Assembly: GCA_036554605.1 (NCBI GenBank)
Contig: DATBMY010000106.1
Span: 1-14,374 of the forward strand
Direction: 5' to 3'
Source: DATBMY01 sp036554605
GTDB taxonomy: Bacteria; Acidobacteriota; Blastocatellia; UBA7656
DNA length: 14,374 nucleotides
A program made the translations under genes and the position numbers. Shown in pieces: positions 1-7,764 of the stretch (within the stretch, counting starts at the first letter, position 1; each line of letters starts with the position of its first letter). The notes below the pieces were generated by a model. The model worked only from the letters and a program-made list of their open reading frames with translations, was not told the DNA's origin and did no database searches.

Positions 1-56
1 CGGAAGATGTCAGCCTCGATCTGGTCGACGACGCGGAAGAGACGCTCCCGCCTCAT
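1..56 (-). CDS. Possible start of a further gene downstream of the minor-pilin operon (partial)
   Basis: An open frame begins with ATG at 56-54 and reads leftward off the window. It gives only 18 complete codons (MRRERLFRVVDQIEADIF). It lies about 94 nt beyond the stop of the PilX-like gene, on the same strand, so it could be the next gene of the pilus operon or an independent one. No strong Shine-Dalgarno sequence is visible in front of the ATG. The visible residues are charged, with no prepilin leader or signal peptide, so this is not obviously PilE or PilY1. The product cannot be recognised from so little sequence, and the start codon is a guess. Confidence 0.35.
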   Translation of the reverse strand, partial: MRRERLFRVVDQIEADIF

Positions 57-69
57 AGTTAAAGTCAGG

Positions 70-151
70 GATCAGGGGTCGGAGGACAGGGCCTCTATAA
101 TTTCAAATTTGAGATTTCAAATCTCTGATCCCCGACTCCCGGCCCCTGATC
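70..151. repeat. Compound inverted repeat overlapping a stop codon
   Basis: The 13-nt arm at 70-82 (GATCAGGGGTCGG) matches the reverse complement of 139-151 at 12 of 13 positions. A related unit, GTC(A/G)GGGATCAG, occurs at 64-75 and inverted at 125-136. Between the arms is AT-rich DNA with a near-perfect small palindrome at 111-125, GAGATTT-C-AAATCTC. The right arm covers the TGA (152-150) of the PilX-like gene. A transcript from that gene would therefore fold at its end, which could attenuate or stop read-through to the gene at 56. It may instead be a dispersed palindromic element. No clear U-tract follows. Confidence 0.5.
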
Positions 152-2306
152 AAGGGTTGTCGCTTTTGACCGTGCCATAGTATATGCGCTTGAGCGGTAG
201 GACCACAGGTTGATTCGCCTGCGCTTTCACTGACGGCTCGCCCGTCGGCCCGCCGCTGTCGACTATATAACCCGGATAAAACGGCGGCGACTGTCCATTA
301 TCGTAGCGCGGGTCCCATCGCCCTTTGTACAGATATCCGTGGAACTCCCCGTCGTACACGCCGAGGTTGTCATAATTGCTTGACTGCACTCCGCCGACGA
401 GCGTGAAGTTGCCTCGGAAAGGCCGCCCTCGCCAGTTCAGCACGTCCGACCTCACGCGGCCGCCAAAGGGACGCCCGTTCGGGCCTAGAATGGGCTCGCC
501 CGATTCGGTCTTCAGCTCGAATGCGGCCATCGAAGCGTTGACCGTCAGGTTATCCGGCGCGCGCCCGTCGCCGGGAATCTCGATATTGCCGCCCGAAGCG
601 AATATCCCGAGCACGTTGGCCGCGTCCTGATTGATGGGATTGCCGGCCTGATCCACGACCGGAGTTTCATACACAAGGTCGCCCGTTATCGTTATGCTTC
701 CGCCGGTGACCGGCTTTCGCGAATCGCCGCTTGCCACGCCGCCCGCCGTCACGGTCACCGCGAAGCTGGAATCGATCGCCGGTATCGCCTGCTGGTCGCC
801 CGTTCGTCCCGGCCCGCGAAGAGAGCCTATGTCGCCGCGAACATATAGCGACGCGGCCGAGCGGTTTCCCTTCTGAACTATCGAGCGGTCGCGGGGTATG
901 CCGCGCAGCGTTCGCGTCCCGTTGCCCGCGTCGACGGTCGTCGTCTGCGCGTCGATATCTACGACAATGGTCGTCGTCTTATTTCCCTGCTTGATCTTGA
1001 TGACCTGGCGATTGCCCGATGGGTCGGCGCTCAAAAGCACGTCGTCGACGTTGCCCATCACATATATGCCGCTTCCTTGAAACGTCTCGCCGTCCGACGG
1101 AAGATAGACGCCCGGCTCAAGCGTAGGCGTCGTCGAATCGGGATCTTCCGATTCTTCGAGCGGAGTGTTGAGATCGAGGACCGAGCGCAACGCGCCGCGC
1201 AGCTCGCCATCCGTCGGCGGCCCGGCTGATAGCTCGTATCCGCCATCGAGCACGGCGCGCGCCTGATCGAATGCGTTTCCCGCGGGCGGAATCGGATCGA
1301 CGCCGCGATCGAATCCGGCCAGAAACTTCGGAGCCACAAGCACTCCATCGACCACGTCCGAATCGGCGTCGACGGGCGGAGGCGGAAGCCACGCGCCATA
1401 ACGATAATAGCTTGCCGTCCTGTAGGATTGCGTGACGTAGCCCCGGAACGTAGGCGCATCCGCGCCGTCAGAACCGGTCCAGAAACCGAACCTCTCATTG
1501 GTGTGGACGCGGCCCGAGAAGCGGTCACCCGGCCCCAGACCCTGATATATGAACGGGCCTTCGGGATTGTATGGATCGAATTTATCGAGGAAGAGCGCGA
1601 ACTCGGCGAAGGTCCCCACGCGCACGCCGCCGCCCTCGGCCCTGACCAGCAGCTTGAAATTGATCACGCCTTCTTCCACCAGCGTGACCGCGCCGTTAAG
1701 CCCCTCGATCCCTTCGCCGAGCGATTCAAGCTGGTAGGTAACCGAATAAGGCTCGACCTGGCCGAGCCGCGGGAATAGCGGATTGACGTACTGGACCCTG
1801 TCGCCCGCATGCGCGGGATCGTCGTCGCTGGCGGGGTAAGGCACTCTGAACTCTTTTACCTTCAGCCTGGTCTTGTACGCCGCCAGGTTTGGAAAGCTCT
1901 CCTTCTTGTCGAGCAAGGCTTCGGCCGCCACGATAAAATCATCCTGCTTGAGCGTCGGCCAGCCGGGGGTGATGACCGGCGGGTCCGGGATGCTCGAGAG
2001 TATGAACTTGTCGGTCCTGAGAACTCTGTGAAGATTATTAAGACCGGCCTCCGCCGCATAGAAACCGCTCGTCAGATTCTGGAAGTTCGCGGTTATTGCT
2101 TTGTCGGAAACGGCGGTAAAGGTCACGGCAAGACCTAGCATGAGCATCAGCGACATGATGAGCAGCACGCCCACAAGCGCCATGCCGCGCTCATCCGGAG
2201 CGCGCCTGCCGCAACGGGCCGCGCCCGCCGGCCCTCGCCTGAATCTCTTCAGGGCCTCGGCCCTGGAATCAATCGCTACCCTCTCTACGGACTTATAACA
2301 CCGCAT
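150..2306 (-). CDS. Large PilX-like minor pilin / pilus assembly protein
   Basis: The protein has 718 residues. A basic, unusually long leader of about 41 residues ends in RG, followed by MALVGVLLIMSLMLMLG, a hydrophobic helix (about 42-65). The segment from N74 to L89 (with YAAEAGL) matches the PilX N-terminal family signature. PilX-type proteins sit at the tip of type IV pili and help start assembly. The fifth residue after the predicted cleavage is Gly (G46) rather than the usual Glu. The rest, about 630 residues, is rich in Gly, Asp and beta-type sequence and includes a GRVHTNERFGFW segment reminiscent of DUF4900-type pilus proteins. Typical PilX is below 250 residues. I chose ATG at 2306 because GGGAGGTG (2320-2313) then lies 6 nt upstream. 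A GTG at 2315 would overlap that site. It is the fourth gene of the minor-pilin operon, 56 nt after the PilW-like gene. Confidence 0.8.
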   Translation of the reverse strand: MRCYKSVERVAIDSRAEALKRFRRGPAGAARCGRRAPDERGMALVGVLLIMSLMLMLGLAVTFTAVSDKAITANFQNLTSGFYAAEAGLNNLHRVLRTDKFILSSIPDPPVITPGWPTLKQDDFIVAAEALLDKKESFPNLAAYKTRLKVKEFRVPYPASDDDPAHAGDRVQYVNPLFPRLGQVEPYSVTYQLESLGEGIEGLNGAVTLVEEGVINFKLLVRAEGGGVRVGTFAEFALFLDKFDPYNPEGPFIYQGLGPGDRFSGRVHTNERFGFWTGSDGADAPTFRGYVTQSYRTASYYRYGAWLPPPPVDADSDVVDGVLVAPKFLAGFDRGVDPIPPAGNAFDQARAVLDGGYELSAGPPTDGELRGALRSVLDLNTPLEESEDPDSTTPTLEPGVYLPSDGETFQGSGIYVMGNVDDVLLSADPSGNRQVIKIKQGNKTTTIVVDIDAQTTTVDAGNGTRTLRGIPRDRSIVQKGNRSAASLYVRGDIGSLRGPGRTGDQQAIPAIDSSFAVTVTAGGVASGDSRKPVTGGSITITGDLVYETPVVDQAGNPINQDAANVLGIFASGGNIEIPGDGRAPDNLTVNASMAAFELKTESGEPILGPNGRPFGGRVRSDVLNWRGRPFRGNFTLVGGVQSSNYDNLGVYDGEFHGYLYKGRWDPRYDNGQSPPFYPGYIVDSGGPTGEPSVKAQANQPVVLPLKRIYYGTVKSDNP

Positions 2307-2362
2307 CAGTTTCACCTCCCGAACGGGTCACGGTGATGATCTACAGGTAATCCCCGCCTGCT

Positions 2363-3661
2363 TTAAGGTCTCGCGTTCACTCGGTCTTTTAATCGCTCGC
2401 CTTTCGGATTCAATCGCTCGCCGAGCTTCGGCTTCTTGCCTATGTAGCGGGTGCGCTTGTCATAGCCTCGGTTACCGAAACCTCCGCCATTGCCCGAGCC
2501 GTATCCGTCATCGCCCGATCCATAGGAGTCACCCGGCCCGCCGCCGCCCGGGCCGCCGCCGGGTCCGTTCGGTCCGCCGGGGCCGCCCCCGTCGCCGGGG
2601 CCGTCGCCGCCGCCCGGACTGCCTTCACCCGGCACGCCCGGCGTAGTCGCGCCGCCGCCTGGCGAAGAGCCGTAACCGCCGCCCGGGATTATTCTCGGGC
2701 GGACGACGCTGGCAAGCGTTATCAAGCGCTCGGCCTGCGGATCATCCTTGACTTCGGTCCTCGCCGTCGCCGTTATCTCGATTGCCAGCGTCTTGTACTC
2801 GCGCGATATGTTCTGCTCGGTCACCCACTCTCCTTCTACCTCTCCGTCCTTTAGCTCGAGGTAGCGGAGCTGGAAGGCGACGACGTTGCGCGCTATGGCT
2901 ATCGAAGGACCGTCGTTGACGCTGAGCGAAAAGGTCGGATGGCCGCCTTCGTCGCGGTCTATGTAGTATCGCTTGATCGTCACCGGGCGCATGGAGAATG
3001 CGCCGCCCTTGTACTCCTGATCGAAAGGCACTTCGGGCTGTACGCCTTTGTGGGTCACCGTCTCGAAGCTTATGCCGAGCGCGCCAGAGTCTGTGACCTT
3101 AACGGCTTTGACCTTTATGAAGTCGAATTGAATGGAGCCGTCTTCTCGCGTGCCGCTTACGATGAACTCTTCATTTGGCTGGATGGTATTGAAAACGTCG
3201 GATGCCTGTTTGCGCGCGGCGCTGTTGGGTCTTACCTCGACGTAACGATTGGCCGTAGAAAAATCGACCGGCTCGGCCGGTATGAACGGCAGCGCGTCGG
3301 CCGGAACCCGCGTCTGCGTGTCGGACGAGACTATCGTCACTTCGTCGGTCTTTCCTTCCGGCCCGTTGTAAGAGTATATGGCGCGGAAGCGCTGCCCAAG
3401 CCCGAGAGAGTTCTCTTTGGACTGCTGTATATCGCGCGTCAGAAAATCCATCAGGAGCCGCGCGTTCTGGTCCATCTCGCTCACCCCCTGCTCGGTGCGA
3501 AAGATGTTCTGGCTCTTGCCCAGAAGCATTACGACCGACCCGACGACGATGGTGAAGACCACCATCGCGACCAGCAGCTCCGTGAGCGTGAAGCCCCGGT
3601 CCGAAGCAGTCTCATCGAACTTTATGGAAACTTGACTATCGCCCCTCTCTATTGCTCTCAT
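2363..3661 (-). CDS. PilW-like minor pilin with collagen-like glycine-rich tail
   Basis: The protein has 432 residues with a class III/type IV prepilin signal. The leader ends in DRG (residues 21-23) and is followed by FTLTELLVAMVVFTIVVG, with Glu28 at mature position 5. The segment with MDQNARLLMDFLTRDIQQS is typical of PilW/ComGF-like minor pilins. Residues of about 326-400 are almost entirely Gly, Pro, Ser, Asp and Asn. They are followed by a basic end (KRTRYIGKKPKLGERLNPKG). Minor pilins are cleaved by prepilin peptidase, inserted in the inner membrane and incorporated at or near the pilus tip. ATG at 3661 has a GGGGG-type ribosome site 7 nt upstream. An in-frame GTG at 3706 would add 15 residues and has weaker support. 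It is the third gene of the operon. Confidence 0.82.
   Translation of the reverse strand: MRAIERGDSQVSIKFDETASDRGFTLTELLVAMVVFTIVVGSVVMLLGKSQNIFRTEQGVSEMDQNARLLMDFLTRDIQQSKENSLGLGQRFRAIYSYNGPEGKTDEVTIVSSDTQTRVPADALPFIPAEPVDFSTANRYVEVRPNSAARKQASDVFNTIQPNEEFIVSGTREDGSIQFDFIKVKAVKVTDSGALGISFETVTHKGVQPEVPFDQEYKGGAFSMRPVTIKRYYIDRDEGGHPTFSLSVNDGPSIAIARNVVAFQLRYLELKDGEVEGEWVTEQNISREYKTLAIEITATARTEVKDDPQAERLITLASVVRPRIIPGGGYGSSPGGGATTPGVPGEGSPGGGDGPGDGGGPGGPNGPGGGPGGGGPGDSYGSGDDGYGSGNGGGFGNRGYDKRTRYIGKKPKLGERLNPKGERLKDRVNARP
2462..2686 (-). repeat. Low-complexity Gly/Pro-coding tract
   Basis: This GC-rich stretch encodes about 75 residues made mostly of Gly with Pro, Asp, Ser and Asn (units such as GGGPGGPNGPGGGPGGGG). 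It is inside the PilW-like gene and stays in frame. Such tracts commonly vary in length by slippage or recombination. The tract is flexible or collagen-like in character, but Gly-X-Y periodicity is only partial. Confidence 0.75.
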
Positions 3662-3728
3662 CCGAAAGCCCCCTTTCGCCGCACTCCGGGTGAGTGCGTC
3701 TTGCACGCGGTACTTATCGATTCTCCCG

Positions 3729-4349
3729 TTACTGATTGGTAATGATCGTATACAGATCGACCAGCTCGGGTGTTTTGCCGACCGGAGCGTGCTCGCTCTT
3801 CACCCTGACGGCTATGGTCAAACGCCTGTCGGCCGGGTTCTCTTCGTTGCTCGACATGACCATCCAGCGACGGGTGTATGAGACGCGGCCGTCGCCAAAG
3901 GGATTGCCCTCTGTCACGGTCCCGTCCGGCCTGCGAGTCTCGGCCGCGCCGTTTGGCGAGACCACGGTCACCGTCCCCTCGGGCTCGACGTCTTCGCGCC
4001 CGGCGATGATGATCTTGTCGAAATAGTATGAGCCGTCCGGCCCTTGCGCATCATTGTCGAGATCGCCAGCGATCAAAGCGTCTTCCGTGCTCTGGCTCTC
4101 GGGGTTCGGATGCATTCGCGCCGGGTCGACGAGCCGTTGAAATGACTGCGCCCCGAGCTGTTCGAGCTTGTCCTGCGCGAATGTCGTCGCGGTAGTAAAG
4201 TTGCGCGAGCTGGCATTGGTCTTCATCGCCAGGCTGAACATGGTCGCGAGGCTCACGAGCCCTACAACCGTCACAAGCATCGCAATGACCGCCTCTATGA
4301 GCGTGAACCCTTTTTCGCTTTTTGAAATCGCAGGTATTTGTAGCGTCAT
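3729..4349 (-). CDS. PilV-like minor pilin (prepilin-type N-terminal cleavage/methylation domain)
   Basis: The protein has 206 residues. The leader MTLQIPAISKSEKG is followed by FTLIEAVIAMLVTVVGLVSL, a textbook prepilin signal with Glu19 at mature position 5. The following segment (TTATTFAQDKLEQL) resembles the PilV/GspI N-terminal helix. The remaining part is a short globular pilin-type domain without a recognisable specific motif. Such proteins are minor components of the type IV pilus initiation complex. It is the second gene of the operon, 57 nt after the FimT-like gene and 67 nt before the chosen ATG of the PilW-like gene. The ribosome site ahead of ATG 4349 is weak. A GspI-type pseudopilin of a type II secretion system is the main alternative, but the presence of PilW- and PilX-like neighbours favours a pilus. 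Confidence 0.82.
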   Translation of the reverse strand: MTLQIPAISKSEKGFTLIEAVIAMLVTVVGLVSLATMFSLAMKTNASSRNFTTATTFAQDKLEQLGAQSFQRLVDPARMHPNPESQSTEDALIAGDLDNDAQGPDGSYYFDKIIIAGREDVEPEGTVTVVSPNGAAETRRPDGTVTEGNPFGDGRVSYTRRWMVMSSNEENPADRRLTIAVRVKSEHAPVGKTPELVDLYTIITNQ

Positions 4350-4406
4350 TCTTATATCCGCCGCTCGGCTCTCGACTATTGGTCGAACCGGCGCTGTGAG
4401 GACTCA

Positions 4407-4919
4407 CTACGCCTCATCTTCTCGCTTCGCTTCCGAGACGGTCACCTGCCCGGTTGGCGAAATAGCGACCAGCATGTAATAACCCCTCTGCCCGTTGATG
4501 CGAATCACCTGTGTTTCATTCGGCATCGGGGTGATGATTCCTCGGCCATCGAAGGCGATCTCAGTAGGGGCATCAGGCGAGACGGTTATACCGGCGGGCA
4601 GGACAATGATTCCTTTATTCTGCGGCTCGGCAATACCCTGCGGATCGTACTGCTCTATGTTGATGCGCTGATCCTCGGCTATGCGTATGCCGGCGCGGGT
4701 ATTGTTGGACGTAGCAAGAAAGCGCGCCCTTTGCAGCGCGGTCGCTACGTTGCGCCCGGTCGCGCCCAGCCGGTACAGGCGCAGGTGCGCGATCACTTGC
4801 GGGACTATCACGGCGGAGATGATCGCGATGACAAGCAGCACGACAACCATCTCGACGAGGGTGAAGCCGCGCTCGCGGCGCGCAGGTTTGAGCTCTCGTG
4901 TGGTCTCTGGTCGAAACAT
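4407..4919 (-). CDS. FimT/GspH-family minor pilin
   Basis: The protein has 170 residues with a short basic leader (MFRPETTRELKPARRERG), then FTLVEMVVVLLVIAIISAVI, with Glu23 at mature position 5. The part after the helix (about residues 45-75, including ALQRARFLATSNNTRAGIRI) follows the GspH/FimT pattern, in which the first helix leads into a beta-sheet pilin fold. It is the first gene of the minor-pilin cluster, matching the usual fimT-pilV-pilW-pilX order. The open frame extends upstream to a TTG at 5030. I chose ATG 4919 because the leader then has normal length, but no good Shine-Dalgarno is seen. A CATAAT hexamer ends only 11 nt upstream of the ATG. Confidence 0.82.
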   Translation of the reverse strand: MFRPETTRELKPARRERGFTLVEMVVVLLVIAIISAVIVPQVIAHLRLYRLGATGRNVATALQRARFLATSNNTRAGIRIAEDQRINIEQYDPQGIAEPQNKGIIVLPAGITVSPDAPTEIAFDGRGIITPMPNETQVIRINGQRGYYMLVAISPTGQVTVSEAKREDEA

Positions 4920-5222
4920 ATAGTTACAAATTATGGCAGCCCGCGACTTACACTTACCGGCACTTTTTGGATAGTCCCGCGCCCTGAAGGCGCGCATAAT
5001 GGGCCACGTCAAGGTGTTATTTGAGGGCAATCAAGGGGGACCAAAGAAACGACCGTAAGAAACCGTCCATTGTTGAGGCAATCGCTATTCCGCATTTTAG
5101 ATCATCAAACCTGCGGGCCGGCTCGCGAATGGCGAATGACAAAAGAGGAATGCTGGTAGTAAACTCCTAACAGTGGCGCCTCGAATAAGCGAGCTCTTTT
5201 AATCCCTTACGCTGGAGATGGG
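4920..5222. other. Divergent intergenic region between pilin operon and R3H ATPase
   Basis: About 300 bp separate the two divergent starts. For the pilin side there is a CATAAT -10-like hexamer at 4935-4930 without a convincing -35 box. On the ATPase side the ribosome site GGAG is at 5214-5217. A GCGAATG heptamer is duplicated in tandem at 5125-5138. I see no RNA gene and no convincing small ORF. Confidence 0.5.
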
Positions 5223-6791
5223 ATGGTCACGACATTGAGTGAAACGGAGTACGTCTCCACCGATAACCTCGATTTGATGCTGGCGGTATTGCCGCCGCAC
5301 ATACGGGATGCCCTTGCCAGGCGCGGCGGAATTGAGAACCTTATCGAAGTGGTGCTCGACCTCGGGCGGCAGCCGGAGGCCCGCTACCCGGGCGACGCCG
5401 TATATCTCAACGATACCCTGATAACGCACGAAGACATACATTATGTCGAAAGCCGCGTAGGTCATTTCACGCGCGACAACCGCGCGGGCATCGAGCGCAC
5501 GCTCCATCGCATCTCGGCCATGCGCAATCGCATAGGCGAGATCGTAGGTCTAACCTGCCGGGTCGGCCGCGCAATCTACGGCACGGTAGATATAATCCGC
5601 GACCTCGTCGAATCGGGCAAAAGCATACTTCTTATGGGGCGTCCGGGCGTCGGCAAGACAACTCTTTTGCGTGAAGCCGCGCGAGTGCTTGCCGACGATC
5701 TGCAAAAGCGCGTCATCGTGGTCGATACATCAAACGAGATCGCGGGCGACGGCGACGTCCCTCACCCCGGCATAGGACGCGCGCGCCGCATGCAGGTCCC
5801 CGACCCGGAGCAGCAGCATCAGGTGATGATCGAGGCGGTCGAGAATCACATGCCCGAAGTCATAGTGATCGATGAGATAGGCACGTCGCAGGAGGCGCTG
5901 GCCGCGCGCACGATAGCCGAGCGCGGCGTTCAGCTTATAGCGACCGTCCACGGCAACACGCTCGAAAACCTCATGATAAACCCTACGCTATCGGACCTTG
6001 TGGGAGGGATACAGCCGGTCACGCTTTCGGATGAAGAGGCGCGGCGGCGCGGGACGCAAAAGACGGTGCTCGAACGAAAGGCTCCGCCGACCTTCGACGT
6101 GCTTATAGAGATTCAAGACAAGGACCGTCTGGTTATACACAAGGACGTTGCCGACGCGGTCGACGTAATGCTGCGCGGCTTTTTGCCGAGCACCGAAGTG
6201 AGAGAGCGCGCGCCGTCGGGCGAGGTCACGATCTTCGAGCCGGACGTGACCCAGCAGGAAGCTGCCCAGCATGCTAGAGGTCACGAGCCCCCCGCAAGGC
6301 GCATTGCCGATACGGAGCAGCGAGGCAAGAAACAGAGAGTGCTTCGCATATACCCATACGCGGTCAGCCGCGAGCGTCTGCAGCGGGCGATTGAAGAGCT
6401 TGGCGCGCCCGCGAAGATAGTAAACGACCTGGGCGAAGCCGACCTGCTTTTGACGCTCAAGTCGCACGCCAAACGCCAGTCGCAAAGGCTCAGAGAGGCG
6501 CGAGGGCGGAACATAGACGTGGCCGTCGTGCGCGCCAACACGCTCACGCAGATGGAGAATTTCCTGCGCGAGATGCTCGGATTGGCAAACCGGCCGATGA
6601 CTGAAGATGAAGCGATGGAAGAGGTCGAGACCGCCATAATAGAAGCGATAGAAAAGCGCCGCCCCATAGAGCTTACGCCGCAGCCAAAGCACATACGTCG
6701 ATTGCAGCATTTATACATCGAGCGCAGCGGCATGGAATCAAAAAGTATTGGAGATGAGCCGGCGCGGCGGATCGTTGTTTATCCGCGATGA
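5223..6791 (+). CDS. R3H-domain AAA ATPase (Ycf45/SpoIIIAA-like)
   Basis: The protein has 522 residues and is probably cytoplasmic. The N-terminal 120 residues lead into a P-loop ATPase domain. Walker A is GRPGVGKTT (139-147), Walker B is VIVIDEIG (213-220), and TVHGNT (241-246) is a sensor-like segment. This arrangement is shared by Ycf45 of plastids and cyanobacteria and by the sporulation ATPase SpoIIIAA, which is related to secretion ATPases. A linker domain (about 372-440) follows. The C-terminal R3H domain (about 460-522) shows Arg492-x3-His496 in HIRRLQHLYIER, a fold that binds single-stranded nucleic acid. The cellular role of this family is poorly defined. ATG 5223 is supported by GGAG 5 nt upstream. 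It is transcribed away from the minor-pilin operon and converges on the next gene, 19 nt from its stop. Confidence 0.85.
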   Translation: MVTTLSETEYVSTDNLDLMLAVLPPHIRDALARRGGIENLIEVVLDLGRQPEARYPGDAVYLNDTLITHEDIHYVESRVGHFTRDNRAGIERTLHRISAMRNRIGEIVGLTCRVGRAIYGTVDIIRDLVESGKSILLMGRPGVGKTTLLREAARVLADDLQKRVIVVDTSNEIAGDGDVPHPGIGRARRMQVPDPEQQHQVMIEAVENHMPEVIVIDEIGTSQEALAARTIAERGVQLIATVHGNTLENLMINPTLSDLVGGIQPVTLSDEEARRRGTQKTVLERKAPPTFDVLIEIQDKDRLVIHKDVADAVDVMLRGFLPSTEVRERAPSGEVTIFEPDVTQQEAAQHARGHEPPARRIADTEQRGKKQRVLRIYPYAVSRERLQRAIEELGAPAKIVNDLGEADLLLTLKSHAKRQSQRLREARGRNIDVAVVRANTLTQMENFLREMLGLANRPMTEDEAMEEVETAIIEAIEKRRPIELTPQPKHIRRLQHLYIERSGMESKSIGDEPARRIVVYPR

Positions 6792-6810
6792 AGAATATTG
6801 CCGGTGAGGC

Positions 6811-7668
6811 TTACTTGACGGGCTCGAATGCTTGCCAGTCGTACGTTATGCCCAGAGAGAGGCCAGTTTTCGGCGCGCGGTCCGTAAGCCCCGCGATTGC
6901 GGCGGCGAACCAGCGAACCCCGAGCGCCTTCACCTGCGCGCCCAATCGCGCCTGCGAGAAATCTTCGGTGCCGAGCGGCGTGCGCCGCCTCGTCGAATGA
7001 AAACCGTTTACTTCACCGACTATATTCACCCGGTCCGTGAGCGTGTATATAGCGGCCAGCCCGTATAACAGCACGTCGTTTTGAGAGAAGACGGCGGTCG
7101 GCGATTGAAGTATCCCCACCCCGATATTGCCGAACAGGTTCAGCTTATCGTCCGCGAACTTCTTGCCCGCGTTTATGGTCGCGAAGAAATTTGTAGTGTT
7201 GGTGCCGATGCCGCGAGTCTCGTTCGTGTTGGGAAGCTGCGCGCCGAACCGGAACCCGAGCGAAGGCGCGCGGCGCGTCTCGTTGCGCAGTTTCATCTTC
7301 ATCCACAGCGTCACGTCGCCCACGTCGTTTGTGTCGGCGGAATTGGCGCCCAGCCTGAGCGGGACGGCGGACGGGCCTCGCCTGTCAATCGACAGGAAGT
7401 TCTGAGCCGTCCATTCGATCTGAAACTCGACGTTGGGGGCGAGCCCGAAGCTCAGCCGCGTGTCGCCGACTTTTGTCAGATCGCCGCGAAGCCCCGAGAC
7501 CGTGAAGGTCTGGTTTTGCAAAAACTCGAAACCGGTCTCTATGCGGATCACGCCCGGTTTTATAATCTCTACATCTTCGGTAAGAAGCGGCCGCTGCTGC
7601 GCCGACGCGGAAGTGAAAAGAAGCGCGATCAGTATCAGCGTAGAATTTATTCGCCCGGTCTTTATCAT
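6811..7668 (-). CDS. Signal-peptide-bearing probable outer-membrane beta-barrel protein (MetA/transporter-like)
   Basis: The protein has 285 residues. The N-terminus MIKTGRINSTLILIALLFTSASA is a clear Sec signal peptide with cleavage predicted after ASA (residue 23). The mature part alternates polar and hydrophobic residues in strands: RLSFGLAPNVEFQIEW, LGFRFGAQLPNT, LFGNIGVGIL and VRWFAAAIAGLTDR are examples. This pattern resembles the 'phenol degradation MetA pathway' / transporter-type barrels (PF13557-like). A substrate cannot be assigned. The C-terminus lacks the classical terminal Phe, ending TYDWQAFEPVK. No Shine-Dalgarno is present, and a strong promoter lies just upstream of the ATG, so translation may start on an almost leaderless mRNA. 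It stands alone on the minus strand, convergent with the R3H ATPase. Confidence 0.65.
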   Translation of the reverse strand: MIKTGRINSTLILIALLFTSASAQQRPLLTEDVEIIKPGVIRIETGFEFLQNQTFTVSGLRGDLTKVGDTRLSFGLAPNVEFQIEWTAQNFLSIDRRGPSAVPLRLGANSADTNDVGDVTLWMKMKLRNETRRAPSLGFRFGAQLPNTNETRGIGTNTTNFFATINAGKKFADDKLNLFGNIGVGILQSPTAVFSQNDVLLYGLAAIYTLTDRVNIVGEVNGFHSTRRRTPLGTEDFSQARLGAQVKALGVRWFAAAIAGLTDRAPKTGLSLGITYDWQAFEPVK

Positions 7669-7680
7669 AACGGCGAGTGG

Positions 7681-7709
7681 ATTCTAAGACGCGTCCCGGC
7701 GTTTGTCAA
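7681..7709 (-). promoter_or_regulatory. Near-consensus sigma-70-type promoter for the beta-barrel gene
   Basis: On the minus strand, TTGACA (7709-7704) and TAGAAT (7686-7681) are separated by exactly 17 nt. This is 11 of 12 matches to the consensus. Transcription would start near 7674, about six nucleotides before the ATG at 7668. Confidence 0.65.
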
Positions 7710-7764
7710 TTTGGTCGCATTAGCCATCAGGGCTATTGCAAAGTCGCGGTATGAGAGATGTGTC

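Noticed and set aside
2939..3742. Plus-strand open frame of 267 codons antisense to the PilW-like gene
   Set aside because: It has no recognisable domain and no ribosome site. It exists because of the codon bias of the minus-strand gene, which carries a clear prepilin signal.
4992..5006. Sigma-54-like site TGGCCCATTATGCGC upstream of the pilin operon (minus strand)
   Set aside because: The GG and GC spacing is right, but the -12 element lacks the TT of TTGC. One such weak match can arise by chance.
5125..5138. Tandem GCGAATG duplication
   Set aside because: Two 7-nt copies are too short and too few to call a repeat element.
5988..6710. Minus-strand open frame of 240 codons inside the R3H ATPase
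   Set aside because: It is a shadow of a gene with Walker A, Walker B and R3H motifs.
6792..6810. Terminator between the convergent ATPase and beta-barrel genes
   Set aside because: The gap is only 19 nt and shows no hairpin or T-tract.
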